Origin: Elephas maximus indicus
Taxonomy: Eukaryota; Chordata; Mammalia; Proboscidea; Elephantidae
Direction: 5' to 3'
NCBI RefSeq assembly: GCF_024166365.1
Contig: NC_064839.1
Coordinates: 38,452,378 to 38,516,377, forward strand
DNA length: 64,000 nt
Shown here: positions 23,401-38,400 of the stretch, one piece after another
Layout: the number at the start of each line of letters is the position of its first letter
How positions within the stretch are numbered: position 1 is the first letter of the stretch
Translations under genes and position numbers: made by a program
Notes under the pieces: model-generated
Databases searched by the model: none
Told to the model about the DNA's origin: nothing
Seen by the model: the letters and a program-made list of their open reading frames with translations, nothing else

Positions 23401-26400
23401 TTTGGAAAAATGTTAAGTAATTCCAAAAGTTGTTCTGATTATAATTAAAGCAGTAATGTTGAAGATGCATTTGGAAGGTTTGAGTAAAGGTATTTCATGA
23501 AATGTAGAGTTTTGTGATAGCAGTGCTTCTATGCATATGAAAAACTACCGTTCCCAGCATTTGCTGTTACAATATTCTTCCTGTCTCCCCACTATCCCAT
23601 TCCCTGGGTGCTTTATTTGTGGGGCTATGCTTGTGGGGCCAACCCTCACAGAATACACCACGTCATCTCCACTTCCTATCTTCTTCCCTGCCTATTTGTT
23701 GCCTATCATGGCCAGAGGCTTCCTAGATTTACAAAGAATGGTATGAGTTGGAGAAGCCACTGGAAGCAATGATTATAGTGCTCTTGAGGCAAAAGAGAAG
23801 AATACCCATGTTTCCCCAACATGTCTGTCAGTTTGTCGTACTGTGGTGGCTTGCAAGTTGCTGTGATGCTGGAAGCTGTGCCACCAGTATTTCAAATACC
23901 AGCAGGGTCACCCATGGTGGCAGGTTTCAGCAGAGTTTGCAGACTATGTCGCTCTAGGAAGAAGAACCTGGCAGTCTACTTCTGAAAAAAATGGCCAGTG
24001 AAAACCACATGAATAGCAGCAGAATACTATCTAGTATAGTGCCAGAAGATGAGCTCCTCAGGTTGGAAAGCACTCAAAATATGACTGGGAAAGAGCTGCC
24101 TCCTCAATGTAGAGTCAACCTCAGTGGTGTGGATGGAGTCGAGCTTTCAGGACCTTCATTTGCTGATGCGGCAAGACTCAAAATAAGACAGAAATGCAAA
24201 CATCCAGTAGAAATTGGAACATGGAATGTATGAAGTATGAATCTAGGAAAATTGCAGGTCCTCAGAAATGAAATGAACCACATAAAGATCAATATCCCAG
24301 GCATTGGTGAGCTGAAAAGGACTGACACTGGACATTTCAAAACGGAAAATCCTATGGTCTACTATGTGGGGAATGACAAATTGAAGAGGAGTGGCGTCAC
24401 ATTCACCGTCAAAAGGAACATTTCAAGATCTGTCTTGAAGTACAATGCTGTCAGTGATGGCATAATATCCACATGCATACAAGGAAAACTGGTCAATACA
24501 ACTATTATTCAAGTTTACACACCAACCACTAATGCGAAAGATGAGGAAATTGAAGATTTTTACCAACTTCTACAGTCTTAACTTAATCAAACATGTAATC
24601 AAAATGCATTGGTAATCACCCGTGTTTGAAATGGGAAAGTTGGAAACAAAAAAGAAGGATTTGTAGTTGGAAAATAGGGCCTTGGTGTTAGAAACAGTGA
24701 CAGAGATTGCATGATAGAATTTTGCAAGACCAATGACTTCTTCATTGCAAATACCTTTTTTAACAACATAAATGGCAATTATATACATGGACCTCACCAG
24801 ATGGAATACACGGGAATCAAATCAACTACATCTGTGCAAAGAGATGATGAAAAGCTTAGTATCATCAGTCAGAACAAGGCCAAGGGCCAACTGCAGAACA
24901 GACCCTCAATCATTCTTCGTAGTGAGAGCCAAAATACAATCTTGAGTATATCTCACCTGAATTTAGAGACCATCTTGAGAATAGATTTGACACATCGAAC
25001 ACTAATGACTGAAGATCAAATGAGTTGGGGAATGACATCAAGGACATCATGCGTGAAGAAAGCAAAAGGTTGTTAAAAAGACAGGAAAAAAAGAAAACAC
25101 CAAAATGGATATCAGAATAGACTCTGAAACTCACACTAAAGTGAATAAACAATGAAATAAAAAAGCTGAACAGAAGAGTTATGGATTGAATTGTGTCCCC
25201 CCAAAATGTGTGTCAACTTGGCTGGGTCATGATTCCCAGTATTGTGTGATTGGCCACCATTTTTCCATCTGATGTGATTTTCCTATGTGTCCTAAATCCT
25301 ACCTCTGTAATCTTAATGGCACAGGATTAGAGGCAGTTATGTTAATGAGGCAGGACTCAATCTACAAGCTTAGGTTGTGTCTTGTGTCAATGTCTATTGA
25401 GATATAAAAGAGAGGAGCCAGCAGAGAGACAGAAGGACCTTATATCACCAAGAATGAAGAACCAGGAAGGGAGCACATCCTTTGGACCCGAGGTCCCTGC
25501 ACTGAGAAGCTAGTAGACCAAGGGAAGATTGATGACAAGGACCTTCCCCCAGAGCCAACAGAGAGAGAAAGCCTTCCCCTGGAGCTAGCACCTTGAATTT
25601 GGACTTCTAGCCTCCTAGGTTGTAAGAGAATAAATTTCTCTTTGTTGAAGCCATCCACTTATGGTATTTCTGTTATAGTAGCACTAGATAACTAAGACAG
25701 AATTTGGTACCAGAAGAACTTCCCTAAGAGACACCTAAAATGTGGAAGCGGTTTTGAAAATGTGAATAGGTAGAGGCTGGAAGAGTTTTAAAGTGCCTAA
25801 TAGTAAAGCCTAGATTGTCTTGAAGAGACTGTTGATGGAATTATGGACATAAAAGACAATCTGGTGAGCACTCAGGAGAAAGTGAGCAGAGCTGTTACAC
25901 TGTAGACTTTCCAGACAGCAAGAAGCAGCAGCAGAGAAATGGCAGCAGCAGAACCAGCAGACCAGCACAAGATAGTGCTAGAGCTGACCCACGGATTGAG
26001 AGCTGAGTGCCTTTGTGCAGGAGGGTTCCTGGCAGAGTGGGGTGCCACCAAGCACTTATCAGTAGAGGTAGGCTTGCGGACTCACAGAGAAGAGAGCTGA
26101 GTGCCTTCTGGCGGAGATTTCAAAGGGCATCTCAAGAAGACAAAGTAAAGTATTATAATGAAATGTGCAAAGACCTAGAGTTAGAAAAACAAAAGGGAAG
26201 AACACACTCAGCATTTCTCAAACTGAAAGAACTGAAGAAAAAATTCAAGCCTTGAGTTGCAATACTGAAGGATTCTATGGGGAAAATATTGAACAATGCA
26301 GGAAGCATCAAAAGAAGATGGAAGGAATACAGACAGTCACTGTACCAAAAAGAATCAGTCGATGTTCAACCATTTCAGGAGATAGCATATGATCAAGAAC

Positions 26401-29400
26401 TTATGGTACTGAAGGAAGAAGTCCAAGCTGTGCTGAAGGGAATGACAAAAAACAATGCTCCAAGAATTGACGGAGTACCAGTTGAGATATTTTAACAAAT
26501 TAATGTAGCACTGGAGGCACTCACTCATCTGTGTCAAGAAATTTGGAAGACAGCTTTCTGGCCAACCAACCAGAACAGATTCATATTTGTGCCCCTTTCA
26601 AAGAAAGGTGATCCAGCAGAATGCAGAAATTATCACACAATATCATTAATATCACACACAAGTAAAATTTTGCTGAAGATCTTTCAAAAGCAGTTGCAGC
26701 AGTACATTGACAGAGAACTGCCTTAAGTTCCAGCTGGATTCAGAAGAGGACCTGTAATGAGGGATATCATTGCTGATGTCAGATGAGTCTTGGCTAAAAG
26801 CAGAGAATACCAGAAAGATGTTTATCTGTATTTTATTGACTATGCAAAGGCATTTGACTGTGTGGATCATAACAAAGTCATCAATAACATTGCAAAGGAT
26901 GGGAATTCCAGAACACTCGTGCTCGTGAGGAACCTGTACATAGATCAATAGACAGTTGTTCGAACAGAACAAGGGGATACTGTGTGATTTAAAATCAGGA
27001 TAAGTGTGCATCAGGGTTGTATCCTTTCACCATACCTATTCAATCTGTATGCTGAGCAAAAAGTCTAAGAAGCTGGCCTATGTAGAGAAGAACACAGCAT
27101 CAGGACTGGAGGAAGACGTATTAACAGACTGCAATATGCAGATGACACTACCTTGCATGCTGAAAGTGAAGAGAACTTGAAGCACTTACTGATGAAGATC
27201 AAAGATTACAGCCTCAGTATGGATTATACTTCAACATAAAGAAAACAAAAACCCTCACAACTGGACCAATAAGGAACGTCATGATAAATGGAGAAAAGAT
27301 TGAAGTTGTCAAGGATTTCATTTTGTTGGATCCACAATCAACGCCCATGGAAGCAGCAGTTGAGAAATCAAACGACATATTGCATTGGGCAAATCTGCTG
27401 CAAAAGAACTCTTTAAAGTATTAAAAAGGAAAAATGTCATCTTGAGGACTAATGTGCACCTGACCCAAGCCATGGTATTTTCACTTGCTTCATATGCATG
27501 CAAAAGCTGGGCAGTGAATAAGGAAAACTGAAGAAGTGACACCTTGAATTATGGTGTTGGCAAAGAATATTGAATATACCATGGACTGCGAGAAGAATGA
27601 ACAAATCTGTCTTGGAAGAAGTAGAGCCAGAATGCCCCTTAGATGTGTGGATGGCGAGACTTCATCTCACACACTTTGGACATGTTATCAGGAGAGACCA
27701 GTCCCTGGAGAAGGACATCATGCTTGGTGAAGTAGAGGGTCAGCAAAAAAGAGAAAGACCCTCAATGAGATAGACTGACTACAGTGGCTGCAGCAGTGGA
27801 CTCTGACTTAGCAAAGATTGTGAGGATGGTGCAGGATCAATCAGGCAGTGTTTTGTTCTGTTGTACATAGGGTTGTTATCAGTCAGAAGCAACTCGATGG
27901 CACCTGACAACAGCCCTTGTTTATAACTGGTAAAGGCCATCAGTGTCAATGTACAAGTAAAGGAGGTACAGAGTTCCTTCTTACCCCTTTTTTGGACAGG
28001 CTGCCTTTTACGAAGTGGAACCTGGATATGCCCTGAGGAGAAATCTCTATAGGATGGTCTCTGTCTGTTTCTGTCTGAATTTTAATTTGTATCAGTTCCT
28101 CCCAAATTCTAGCATTAGGCTGTCTGTCAGTCATACTGTATAGGAAAGTAACTTTTCATCCTTTTCTGTCTTCATTAATATTTTAGAGAAAAGTGGGGAG
28201 ATGATTTATGTTAAGTGTAGTCATAAGCCATTTGGAACCAATGCTGCTGTTACATACCCAACTCTACATACATTGCTTTAATTTTCATTGTTTGATATTA
28301 ATATCCCCATTTTACAGATGAGAAAACTATAAGGTTAAATGGTTTCCTCAAGGCTACAGTTATATTAGAAGGCAAAACCAGCTCTGGAACCCATATCTTT
28401 TGACTCAGAATTTCAGTCTCTTTCTTCTGCCCTCCATCCTCTTTGTCTTGAGATAAAGAAATGGAATCTGACCAGAAGAGCATTTCAAAACTCCTTCCCT
28501 AGCAAGGATTTTGCTGCTAAATATACATCAGCCCTATGAATAACAGAGGGAATGTTACGAGAAAAGATAAAGAAGGCAAAGTAGGCATTTTAATGGGTCT
28601 AGCACTAGTTTTTTTTTTTTTTTTAGAAGTTCATGCCTTGCTAATAGCAAGTAGGCATACTAACATATTGATCATGGCTTTCTTACTGAAAGATAAATAA
28701 AGCAGTAACAATGGTCTAGTAAAATTGTATAAATGGTTATTTTTCAAAAGTCTGTCAGAAATATGCTCTCAGTTATTAATAAAGAGCTCCTCCTTCTGAT
28801 AAAATTATGCCATAAATATTTTTACAGTAGTATTTATATATTAGTGACTTTCCAATTGATTTGATTTAATGTTTATTTTTGTACACAGGGAATTAGACAT
28901 TCGTGGTTTTTAATGCTTCATCTCCCTAATTCTTGTTTGTGTATGTATTTATCTGCAGTAAGAAATGATCACCTTGGTTTCCTATGTAAAATGACTTGCA
29001 TTGTTTTGGGCCAAGAATAAGAGATCTTCAAATAAAATACAAATAAATATTTTTTCCTAGGCTTTTACTTGAACTTTATCAACTTTTTTTTCTACAGGAG
29101 CTACTCATCTTTCACCCTCATGTCACCATCCTGCTCATGGAAGTCTTGTAAGTATTTAATAATATCAAAATACACATCTTGGAATCTTATTTTCTCTGTC
29201 ATACTGCTGGGTAGCCTTCCTGCCAGAATTCTACCCTATCTGATAGAGGGCTCTGGCTATAGTTTTCTTTTCTTTTTTTTTTTGGGTGGGGGGGTGTAGT
29301 TTTCTGATAAGGAAAAGAAAGCTCTTAAGTGCAGAAAGGGTTTAATGGGAGCTCTGTTACAAAAAAAAAAAAGTTTTTAAGCTTATCTTTGGTTTCTGTG

Positions 29401-32400
29401 TTGATATAATTATCCTTTATTTGTTGTTTGCTTATTAATTCCCTGCTTCATTCCAAAAAGTACTTGTGACATCTTACACTAATATATACCCATATACCTG
29501 TTGCCATCGAACCGATTCCAACTCATAGCAACCCTATAGGACAGAACAGAATGCCCCACAGGGTTTGTAAGGCTGTAAATCTTTATGCGAGCAGACTGCC
29601 ACATCTTTCTCCCATGGAGCAGCTGATGGGTTCAAACTGCTGACCTTTTCAGTTAGCAGCCGAGCATTTAATTACTGTGCCACCAGTACTCCCTCAATAA
29701 TATATACAATACAGTAAGATTTTAAAATCTAAAAGAAAGAAAGGAAATCAGGATGAAAGGAAAATAAAGGTAGAACCTCTCTGTATAATATATAAATTTC
29801 ACCTTCAAGAATTTTCTCAGCCTTCTTGCCTTTGCTTTCTACATTAGAAACCATTTAGTAGATGACTAAATATATATTTACATTAACTTAATGTTAACTG
29901 CAAAAATAATTGTTTCTATCAGTGGAAACACAGGGTAGCTAAAACTAGAGTAGCTAAAGTAAATGGAAGAAATGATGAAGTAAAAGAGCTGAACAGAAGA
30001 TTTCAAAGGGCAGCTTGAGAATACAGAATAAAGTGTTAAAATGAAAGTGCAAAGACCTGGAGTTAGACAATCAAAAGGGAAGAACACACTTGGCATTTCT
30101 CAAGCTGAAAGAACAGAAAAAAAATTCAAGCTTCGAGTTGCAATACTGAAGGATTCCACAGGGAAAATACTGAACAATGCAGAAAGCATCAAAAGAAGAT
30201 GGAAGGAATACACAGAGTCACTATGCCAAGAAGAACTGGTTGACATTCAACCATTTCAGGACATAGCATATGATCAAGAATCTATGGTACTGAAGGAAGA
30301 AGTGCAAGCTGCACTGAAGGGAATGGCAAAAAACAAGGCTCCAGGAATTGACGGGGTACCAATTGAGGCATTTCAACAAATGGATGCGGCGCTGGAGGTA
30401 CTTATCTCTGTCAAGGAATTTGGAAGGCAGCTTTCTGGTCAACCAGCTGGAAGAGATCTGTATTTGTGCCCCTTCCAAAGAAAGGTGATCCAGCAGAATG
30501 CAGAAATTATCACACAATATCATTAATATCACACACAAGTAAAATTTTGCCAAAGGTCTTTCAAAAGCAGTTGCAGCAGTACATCGACAGGGAACTGCCA
30601 GAAGTTCAAGCTGGATTCAGAAGAGGACGTGGAATGAGGGATATCATTGCTGATGTCAGATGGATCTTGGCTAAAAGCAGAGAATACTAGAAAGATATTT
30701 ACCTGCATTTTATTGACTATGCAAAAGCATTCAACTGTGTGGATCATAACAAATCATCAATAACATTGCAAAGGATGGGAATTCCAGAACATTTAATTGT
30801 GCTCATGAGGAACCTGTACATAGATCAAGAGACAGTTGTTTGAATAGAACAAGGGGATACTTCACGGTTTAAAGTCAGGAAAGGTGTGTGCCAGGGTTGT
30901 ATCCTTTCACCATTGTGGTGGTTAAGATTGTGTGTCAACATGACTAGGCCATAATTCTCAGTGTTTTGGCAGTTGTATAATGTTGTGATCACTTTCCTGT
31001 TGAAATTTGATATGTAATCACTTCCATGATGGAATCTGCTGAGAGGTACCAGAGGGGGTGGGGCCTGTGGTGGCTTACCGCCCCCTCAGCCTTCATCCCT
31101 CCGCCTTCTGCCACCTACTTCCTTCTTGCTTGCCTTGCAAAGATTGTTGGCTTGTTCTGGATTCAGCACCTGTCTCTTGTCTGACCCCTGGTTCTTAGGA
31201 CTTGAGCTAGCAGCTTACCTGTCCATCTTGGGATTCACAGATCTTCATGGCCTGTGAGCAAGAATCCTGCTCCCCAGCCTGCTTATCTTCGGTTTGCCAG
31301 CCACTGCAGCTAAGTGACTCAGGAGAAACCTTGCAGCCTTGCCTGCCAACCTTGAGGATTCCTCGACCATCACAACCTGTGAGCGGGATCCCTGCTCTCC
31401 AACCTGCTCACATTGAGTTCACCAGCTTCTGCAGCTCCATGAACTGGCGAAGGATTCTATACTGATCAAAGGACTTGGGACGTTCCGACCTCTACAATGC
31501 CATGAGCTGTTGTCTTAATATAAATCTCTCTCTATATTTTTTATATTAAAAAAATTTTTTTATATATATATATTTATACACATTACTGGTTTTGCTTCTC
31601 TTGAGAGCCCAGCCTAAGACAACCATATTTATTCAGTGTGTATACTGAGCAAATGACCTGAGAAGCTGGACTTCATGAAGAAGAATGTGGCATCAGAACT
31701 GCAGGAAGATGCATTAACAGACTGCAAAATGCAGATGACACAACCTTGCTTGCTGAAAGTGAAGAGGACTTGAAGCACTTACTGATGAAGATCAAAGAGT
31801 ATGGCCTTTAGTATGAATTGCACCTCAATATAAAGAAAACAAAAATTCTCACAACTGGACCAATAAGCAACATAATGATAAACAGAGAAAAGACTGAAGT
31901 TGTCAAGGATTTCATTTTACTTGGATCCACAATCAAAGCCCATGGAAGCAGCAGTCAAGAAATCAGACAACGTATTGCACTGAACAAATCTGCTGCAAAA
32001 GACGTCTTTAAAGTGTTAAAAAGGAAAAATGTCACCTTGAGGACCAGGATGTGCCCTACCCAGTTGCCTTTTATGCATGCAAAAGCTGGACAATGCATAA
32101 GGAAGGCTGAAGAAGAATTGACACCTTTGAATTATGGTGTTGGCAAAGAATATTGAATATACCCATGGACTGCCAGAAGAATGAACAAATCTGTCTTGGA
32201 AAAAGTACAACCAGAATGCTTCTTAGAAGTAAGGATGGCAAGACTTCATCTTACATACTTTGGACATTTTATCAGGAGGGACTAGTGCCTGGAGAAGGAC
32301 ATCATGCTTGGTAAAGTGGGGAGTCAGCAAAAAAAGAGTAAGACCCTCAACAAGATGTATTGACACAGTGGCTTCGACAGTGGGCTTAAGCATAACAAAG

Positions 32401-35400
32401 ATTGTAAGGATGGTGCAGGACTGGGCACTGTTTCATTCTGTTGTACTTAGGGCTGCTACATGTCGGAACCAACTCAATGGCATCTAACAAGCAGTAAAAA
32501 AAGAACAAGGATGAAGTAAAAATTCCTACGTCAGTATCTCCCAAGCTATATTATACAGAATAATAACCAGTGTCCCTTGAAATGTTGCCAGAAGGGAAGA
32601 AAAAAAGGTTTTGTTTCATGGCTTTAAAGAATAGGAATTTATTTTCTTACAGTTATGGAGGCTAGAAGTCTGAGTCCAGGGCACCAGCTCTAGGGTAAGA
32701 CTCTCTGTCCGCTCTGGGGGAAAATCCTTGTCTCTTCCAGCCTCTGAAACCTCAATGTTCCTTGGTTTCTCGGCAATCTTCACATGGTGAGACATCTATC
32801 ATTCCCTGTTTGTACTTGCACTTGTGTCTGTGTATCACATTTGTGTCTTTATATTACTCAGAAGTGATTAGATTTAGGACATATCCTGCACGGACATGGC
32901 CTTATTAACATAACAAAGAAAACCCTATTTCTAAACAGGATGACATCCACAGGTATAGGGGTCAGCACTCGACACAATTCAGTCCATAACACAGTTCTAT
33001 CAGTTTTTGCTGTATGTATTTTAACTTTGGAAAAAAAGGTTTTTGACCTTTGTTTTGACCTCTCAGCACTTTCCATTAATCCTAAATCCAACCTTCTCAC
33101 CACCTCTACCACGGTCACACCCTAATTCAAGCCACCATCACCTCCCATTTTAAATTTGGCATTTGCCTCCTACTGACCTTCTACCCTTTCCTCTCTTTGT
33201 CCATTCTCAACAGCAGCCAGACTGGTCCTTTAAAACAGAGATCACATCATGCCTCTGCTCCTCAAAGCCCAAATGTCTTCCCAAAAGAAAATCAATTGCC
33301 TGATATTCTCCTCCACCCACCCCCCCAAGATCTTTCTCATCTCCCCTCCTACCACTTTTGCTCATCTAGCCTCCTTGCTCTTTTAAAAACAACCCAGCAG
33401 GCCTTGGCCTCAGGGCCTTTGCACTCCTCAAATGCCCTCCTCCAAAATACTGGCAGAGCTTTTCCCCTCCCTTTATTCAACTCTCAGCAAAAATTCCCCC
33501 TCCTTACATCTGAGCACCCTGATTAAATACAGTCTTTCTATCTGCTTACCTTTATTTTTTCTTCATAGCACTTATTCAGTACGTGATTTAATTTGTCTGC
33601 CTCCGTGACTAACATGGGCAGGAAACTGGTTCATTTTGCTCATTGCTATATTCCCAGTTCCCCAGAACATTGCTTAGCAAATAGTAGATGCTTAGTAATT
33701 ATTTATCAAATTATTGACAATAGATACACTAATGTAAATTCTGTATCTTAGAGAGGATACTATAATATGCATTTCTCTCAACTTGTTCGACAACAGAATC
33801 TTTTTGAGAGAAATGCCTATTAACATTTCACAGGACATGGTCATTCCAGAGCAATTCTGGAAACACTGCCTTCATTATTCATTATTTGGTAGGATCGGAT
33901 TCAGCCTTTTCCTTTACATATTTTTATCTTTTAGTCCAAGACCCTGTGCCATCCCATCAGCCCATTTTCTTCAATAGTACCAAAAGTCACACAGCAGGTG
34001 ATATCGGTCACATCTGTTCCTACCAGCCAGCCTCCACCTGTGATACCAGAGTTTACCAGGCCTACATCTCTAACACATGCTGAAAAAGCTCTGGAAGAAA
34101 TAACTTTAAGCTCAAAGAAGGACTCACATTCAGATGTCTCCACCACTCATCTGCAAGCATCATTTCTGAATGCATCTGACCAGGTAAATGCACAAAATGG
34201 AAGTCACACCTAGGTAGCACTTTTACCCTTTCCTTCTGTTATGGCAGTGTTTCAAGAATAGCAATGATAGGAAGGAGATTAGTTTACCCTTTTACCTCTA
34301 AGCAGAATTATACCTAAGAATGCTTGATAGACAAGCATATATCCCAATTAAAAACAAAAACCTCCATTAAAGCATTCTACGATTGGTTCATGCCCACTTC
34401 AGTATTTAATGTCTTATTTTTCTCTAATGCTATGATATTTAATGTTTCAGATGAGGAGGAAGCTCTGGTCACTTGCCTCACTTTTTCAGCAGCAGCAGGC
34501 CCTTCTAGACAACTCCTACTCACCGTCTCAAATCTCCTTTCACCTTTGTCACTTTTCTCACTAAACTTTCAAAAAAAAGTCAAAGCCACTTTGAGATCAA
34601 CATTGACAAAGAAAACCATCCTGGTTCCATTTTTTTTTTTTTTTTAAATCTCATATGCTACTTACATACAATCTAACATTTCTCTGCTAAAATATAATCC
34701 TATTTACTATGGATCTGTTTTCAGTGGTAATGAAAACTAGATGTTCTCTATTGTCCAGGTTATCATTGTGTTCTACTGAAAAAAAAAAAAAAAAGTAATA
34801 ACTGACCTACAGTAGCTTAAACAAAGAGTTGTTTTTTTTTTTTCTTTAAATAAAAAGAACCCTGAAGGGTAGAACATGAAAAAGAGCCTTCAGATAAATT
34901 ATTAGAATCATTAAGAGAATTTATCCATATTGCTAAATACTAGATAAATATATTAAAGCTAATTATATTTTTAGACAACTGCTAAAAATACCAACAACAA
35001 TCAGAAAATTAAAATTTAAGATTAAAAAAAAGATATCATAGCAAGTACAAAAAATGTGCAAAAATCTTTATGGAGACAACTATGAAATTTTATGAAGAGA
35101 CATCAAAGAAAACTTAGATAAATGGAGAGATATACTGTGTTCATGGATCAAAGACTTGATATTGGAAAAATATCAGTTCTTCTCAAACTGATCTACAGAT
35201 TCAATATAATACCAATAAAAATCCCAATAGGTTTTTTTTTTTTTTTAACCTGACATACTGATTTTTAAATACGTGGCAAAATGAAAGGGCTAAGAATAGC
35301 CAAGACACTCTTGAAGAAGAACAAGAACATGCTCTAGCAGATATTGAGATTTATTAAAAAGTTGTAATGACTAAAACAATGTGGTATTGGCATAGGGATA

Positions 35401-38400
35401 TCCTTACAACCGAATGAAATAGAATAGACAGTACAATGGACCTACACATATATGACAAATTTGTGACAAAAAAGACGTTGCATAGCAGTGGACAAAGGAA
35501 GGAAGGATGGAGGAAGAGAGGGAGGGAAGTAAAGAAAAGAAAGGGAGAAAATACTACAGCCGTATGCAACAACATGGATGATTCTTAAAAACAATGTCTA
35601 AGTGAAAGAAGCAAGACACATACTTAAAATTTCACTTATATAAACATTAAAAACAGTTAAAATAAAACTAATTGCTTAGGGAAACATCCGTAAGTAGTAA
35701 AATTGTAAAGAAAAGCATGGAAGTGTTTACTATAAAATTCAACGTCGTGGTTATGTCTGGGGAGCAAAAGGACCAAAAGAGTATATTGGGATGGGAAATG
35801 CAGGGAGCTTCTGTCTGGGGTACTGACAGTGTCCTGTTTCCTGCCCTAGTGGTGGTTAAGAAGTGTTTGTTTTACAATATTTATCAAACAATACATTATT
35901 TATGTTTTATATCCTTTTTTGTATGTGCGCTAAATTTCAACAATAAAAAAGGTTTAAAAACCAAAAGTCCAAGATAGATGGCCCCTGATGTTGGTTCAGT
36001 AGCTCAGAGATGTCAGGACCCGTGTCCGCAGTGCTCTTGAGCTGCCTCTCATGATCACAAGACGGTCACTGCAACTCTAGGCATGGCATCTACATTTAGG
36101 GCAAGAAGGAGGAAAGTGATAGCTTCTATCAGGAAAGCAAATCACTTTCTGAAAAACCCTTTTAGACTTCTGCCTATGTTATATTAGCTTATGTCTTACT
36201 GTGTCATATGACTACCCCAGACTGCAAGGGATGCTGGACAGTGAGCAACTAGCTTTTCCAGCAGCAGAAACAGCAAGAAGAAACCAAAAGCAAAACCAAA
36301 CCTGTTGCCATCAATTCAATTCCAACTCATAGTAACCCTATGGGACAGAGTAGAACTGTCCCATAGAGTTTCCAAGGAGCGGCTGGTTGATTTGATCTGC
36401 CGATCTCTTGGTTAGCAGCCATAGCTCTTAACCACTGTGCCACCAGGGCTCCTCAAAGAAAGGTGGTGGAAAATAATTGTAGCATCAGTCAACCAATTGT
36501 GTCTGCCTTAAACCCTTCTTCCAAAAAAAATTTTTTTATCCTTGGGAAACTTTCCCCTTTTAGTTTTCTCTTCTTTAAATTAAATTAGTTTCTTCTGTTT
36601 CCCAACACGTTTCATAACTTAGACTTCATTAACTTTTGTTTGTAGAAAGAATTTTCCTTACTGTGAGTTTCACCTGGTATAGATTGCTTTTGAATCTCAT
36701 TGAATATAAATAAATAAATAACACATGCTCAGAACACATGCATATATTATTTTGATAATGCCGTTAGACTCAAACATATTCTCATAAATCTTATTTTCAG
36801 ACTTATTTGTCCTCGGACCAATTGTTGTTTTATTGTTATTAATTTTCTCTACTATATGAAAGAGGTGAAAATAAATTCTGTCATTTGCAGAAAAGCTTCT
36901 GAAAGTAATAATGGAGAGCCTGTGATCCTGGGAGCTCTAATGTTATTAGCGATCAATTTTGGTTAAAACATCTCAAACTACTAAAGTGTAATGATTTCAC
37001 GTAAGTAATTTTGACAAAATGTTTCATTTCCACTAGGTCATAGATGAAATAGTGAGGAAGTTTAGCAGAGCAATCCGTGGTTTGCAAACTCACAACGAAT
37101 TGCAGAAAGCTTGTGAGGTCCTCCAGAAACTGACAGCCTTTATTCCAAGAATCTCTAAGCCAGCTAAGGTAAGGAGAGGATGATTGGGAGGGAACAAGAT
37201 GTGAGAAAGGGAAAAGAGAAAGAATATAATAAAATGGAAAATACATACTCTGGAGACCAAAAGGCTGTCTCTTGTGGTCCATGCAGAATTTAGCATTATA
37301 AAGCTATTTTGTGGATACTCAATTTAAATATGAGCAAGTATATTTATACCTTTAAATCTGAAGATTGTGAATAAATTGATCAATAGTAACATTCTCAGAT
37401 ATGCCATGTTTATTTTCTTTTGTTCATTTATCAAGTTACTGTCTTTCTGATCGATATGTTAGGAGAAATCTTGGAGACAAAATAGATTAATTCTTTGCCA
37501 TAGATAGGGTAGTACAGCCTTAAAACAGGCCTCACAAATCGGCACGCCCATGATGTTTTCATTTGTTGCAACCGCATTTACCAGTGTTGTTAGTTGGGAG
37601 TCAGGTCCGACTCACAGCGACCCCATGTGTAACAATGAAACATTGCCTAGGCCATGCCATCTTCATGATCGCTGGTATGTTTGAGTTCGTGTTACTTTCC
37701 CATAATTATTAATTTATCTTTCTACTGTCTACACTCAAGTAAATTAAGGTGGTAGAATTAGTGGTAATTTTAATTCTGTTTTTCCACTTTCTATACTTTG
37801 AATATTGTGCAATAAGCATTTAACACACTCTGCATTGGTTTACTTGGGCTTTCTAATTATAGAAATAATACATGCTTGTTATTATTTTTTTCTGATGGCG
37901 TAGTGGTTAAGAGCTACAGCTGCTAACCAAAAAGTGGGCAGCTCAAATCTACCAAGCGCTCCTTGGAAACCCTATGGGGCAGTTCTATTCTGTCTAATAG
38001 GGTTGCTGTGAGTCGGAATCGACTCGAGGGCAGTGGGTTTGGTTTTGGTTTCGTTATTAAAAAATCAGAACAAAAGTATATAAAGTAAAAAGCAAAAGAC
38101 CTCATCATCTTTCTACTTCTTACTAAGCCACTCTCCAGAAGTAATCACTGTCATTAGTTTGCTACTAGTTTGCTGTATATAACATTCCAAAATTTTTTTT
38201 CTTTGCAAACCCAAGTGTATGTGTATATATATATATATGTTTAACAAAAATGGTATTGAAATATACAAATTTTTCTGCTATTTGACTTCTTTATTAATAA
38301 TGCTGTATCATGGATATCTTTTCATGTTAGTACACATAAATCTAACTCATTATTTTAATGTTTTAGATTTTTTTCCTCTGCGTTCCCATTTTTATCTTCG

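Noticed and set aside
24237-25076. Endonuclease-like frames as an independent host endonuclease gene
   Set aside because: They continue into the RTE reverse transcriptase and carry a stop right at the start of the endonuclease domain.
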